Source of the DNA: Robinsoniella peoriensis
Lineage (GTDB): Bacteria; Bacillota; Clostridia; Lachnospirales; Lachnospiraceae
Assembly (NCBI RefSeq): GCF_042680125.1
Contig: NZ_JBHTNY010000050.1
Direction: 5' to 3' (one strand)
Length of the DNA stretch: 55,075 nt
The notes beneath the pieces were generated by a model, which was not told where the DNA came from, did not search any database, and worked only from the letters and a program-made list of their open reading frames with translations. The position numbers and the translations under genes are program-made. Below are positions 53,875 through 55,075 of this stretch, piece after piece; positions within the stretch are counted from its first letter, which is position 1; the number at the start of each line of letters is the position of its first letter.

Positions 53875-54900
53875 ATGACAGGCAGAGAGCGGGTAATAAA
53901 CTGCATAAAACATTTGGATACAGATAGAATACCCCATTATATTGAGCTGGGATCGGAAGAACTGGAAAAGATGCGTCAAGTTACCGGAATAAGCAATTAT
54001 CAGGATACGCTGGATAATGATATTGATATGATGGGTATAGATGGCGGATATACTGAAGTCGAAAACATGCCGGGATATTATATGGACGATTTTGGTGTGT
54101 GCTGGAACCGAAACGGTGCGGATAAGGATATAGGAGTGATTGATTCCTGTATTCTTTGCGAACCGGAGGATTTAAAGTCATATACTTTTCCGGAAATTAA
54201 GGAGGAACAGGTACGTGAAAAGCTAAAGCAGCTTGCAGAAAATGGGAGAACGTTTTTTAAAACAGCTTCTATCAGTTTCTCCATGTTCGAGCGTGCGTGG
54301 ACACTGTGTGGAATGGAGAATTTACTGGTTTTCATGATCGAGGAACCGGATTTTGTACATGAACTGCTAGGAAAGATCTGCGATTATAACTGTCGTTTAA
54401 TACAGATTGCATTAGAGTATGATATTGACGGCATATGCCTTGGAGATGATTGGGGGCAGCAGAGAGGAATGATCATGGGACCAGAGAAATGGAGGGAATT
54501 CATTAAACCCCAAATGAAAAGGATGTATCACCAGATCAAAAGCGCTGGAAAATATGTTATCCAGCATTCTTGCGGGGACATTGAAGCTGTCTTTGAAGAT
54601 CTTATAGAGATTGGTCTGGATGTCTATCAGACCTTTCAGCCTGAAATCTATGATATGGCAAAAATAAAGAAGAAAACAGGAGGCAGACTTACCTTTTGGG
54701 GTGGTATCAGTACCCAGACCTTATTGCCTTTTGCTGAACCGCAAGAGGTAAAGGATGTTATTATCAGAACGGCAGGCATTATGAAAGGAAACGGTGGATA
54801 TATTCTGGCACCCACACACGCAGTTCCGGGAGATGTACCAGTTGAGAATATTCAGATTATGGCTGAGGTATTTAAAAATCAGGATAGATATTTAGTGTAG
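53875..54900 (+). CDS. Uroporphyrinogen decarboxylase-superfamily protein 3
   Basis: URO-D-fold protein of 341 aa, similar to protein 1. It has the start TGRERVINCIKHLDTDRIP, ICLGDDWGQQRGMIMG in the barrel, and the motif QHSCGDIEAVFEDLIEIG, in which His231-Ser-Cys233 reproduces the H-x-C zinc motif of MtaA-type methyltransferases. The C-terminus reads GGYILAPTHAVPGDVPVENI, without an obvious third Cys ligand. The ATG at 53875 has an AAGGA site; an ATG at 53839 would add 12 unlikely residues. It ends the cluster, just before the right-hand terminal repeat. Confidence 0.85.
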   Translation: MTGRERVINCIKHLDTDRIPHYIELGSEELEKMRQVTGISNYQDTLDNDIDMMGIDGGYTEVENMPGYYMDDFGVCWNRNGADKDIGVIDSCILCEPEDLKSYTFPEIKEEQVREKLKQLAENGRTFFKTASISFSMFERAWTLCGMENLLVFMIEEPDFVHELLGKICDYNCRLIQIALEYDIDGICLGDDWGQQRGMIMGPEKWREFIKPQMKRMYHQIKSAGKYVIQHSCGDIEAVFEDLIEIGLDVYQTFQPEIYDMAKIKKKTGGRLTFWGGISTQTLLPFAEPQEVKDVIIRTAGIMKGNGGYILAPTHAVPGDVPVENIQIMAEVFKNQDRYLV

Positions 54901-54960
54901 ATTGGAGCAATTATCTGGTATTACTGCGAAGGTTTTGTAATGTTCTATTAAATGGATTAT

Positions 54961-55048
54961 ATTTGGGTTTAGTTGAGGAAGGACGCTTTGTAGATGATAG
55001 GTAGTGTACGGAAAGAGAAGGGGGCGGACCAGGACATTGATTTGGAAG
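54961..55048 (+). repeat. Right copy of the 88-bp terminal inverted repeat (5' end of a probable mobile element)
   Basis: Inverted match of bases 1-88 (82 of 88). It contains GAGGAAGG and an ATG at 54994 opening a frame that starts MIGSVRKEKGADQDIDLE and continues GLPQNWHFL to the window end. Five of the six differences fall in non-coding or synonymous-tolerant positions or change one residue (Ser to Asp), so the frame is conserved. Family not recognised. Confidence 0.7.
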
Positions 55049-55075
55049 GCTTACCGCAGAACTGGCATTTTCTAA
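54994..55075 (+). CDS. Partial ORF at the right edge, within the terminal repeat
   Basis: Twenty-seven codons from the ATG at 54994 run off the window without a stop (MIGSVRKEKGADQDIDLE, then GLPQNWHFL). The homologous start is present on the minus strand at 55-1. Conservation in two copies argues for a real gene, perhaps of a mobile element, but the fragment is too short to classify. Confidence 0.4.
   Translation, partial: MIGSVRKEKGADQDIDLEGLPQNWHFL

Noticed and set aside
43206..54900. Heme biosynthesis (hemE) locus
   Set aside because: Three divergent URO-D-fold genes sit with sugar transport and regulation genes, with no other heme genes, and active-site motifs differ from one another.
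1..55075. tRNA or rRNA genes and replication origins
   Set aside because: No tRNA-like cloverleaf with TTCGANTC and CCA-adjacent pairing, no rRNA signature and no DnaA-box cluster was noticed by eye. A dedicated scan would be needed to be sure.

Overview
The window looks like a stretch of a low-to-medium G+C, anaerobic Clostridia genome, most likely a gut Lachnospiraceae (inference). The evidence is strong AGGAGG ribosome sites, LytTR/GHKL and YesM/YesN two-component systems, many carbohydrate ABC lipoproteins, a class III (Firmicutes-type) fructose-bisphosphatase, a lysine riboswitch on dapA, a Ni-CO dehydrogenase operon and a secreted M60 mucinase-like protease. The first 88 bp and bases 54961-55048 are inverted copies of one repeat (82/88 identical), each reading outward into the start of the same ORF. 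The window is therefore probably a whole contig that ends inside two copies of a dispersed, probably mobile, element. A run of 97 N at 7563-7659 marks an assembly gap inside a 13-bp tandem repeat.

Layout. 240-7445: purine nucleoside uptake and salvage (PNP, BMP-type lipoprotein, NupOPQ-like ABC transporter, adenosine-type deaminase). 7487-7850: 13-bp minisatellite. 7873-11305: alpha/beta hydrolase, XRE regulator and an AgrA/AgrC-like LytTR-GHKL pair. 11306-11855: gene-poor, with a candidate structured RNA that ends in a strong terminator. 11856-12737: quinolinate synthase gene nadA broken by an in-frame stop. 12899-18987: SGNH-like secreted protein and typA (both minus strand), an OB-fold protein, a corrinoid adenosyltransferase, then lysine riboswitch-dapA-dapB. 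19117-21078: fbp. 21328-27939: maltodextrin-type ABC transporter, intracellular GH13 enzyme, a truncated secreted amylase and a LacI regulator.

28059-31897: cooS-cooF-FAD/NAD oxidoreductase-rubredoxin, a putative CO-oxidising electron-transfer unit behind a promoter that carries a perfect palindrome. 32190-34487: repeat-containing lipoprotein, ArsC/Spx-like protein and HAD phosphatase. 34739-41739: a two-gene surface locus, namely a 1735-aa dockerin/Fn3/F5-8C/M60 metallopeptidase and a partner with Cys-rich repeats plus Big_2 domains. 41955-54900: a regulated uptake locus with an AraC regulator, YesM/YesN-like kinase and regulator, a sugar-type ABC transporter, a Gfo/Idh/MocA oxidoreductase and three divergent uroporphyrinogen-decarboxylase-superfamily proteins.

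The last locus is the best candidate for an undescribed system. It couples import and NAD-dependent oxidoreduction with three URO-D-fold proteins but has no corrinoid protein and no heme-pathway genes beside it, so its substrate is unknown. Its RNA level is also unusual: a three-branched hairpin element after the regulator gene, paired direct repeats in front of the binding-protein gene, and a tandemly duplicated 70-bp leader with a covarying stem between the permease genes. All functional calls are made by reading motifs. No database search was run.
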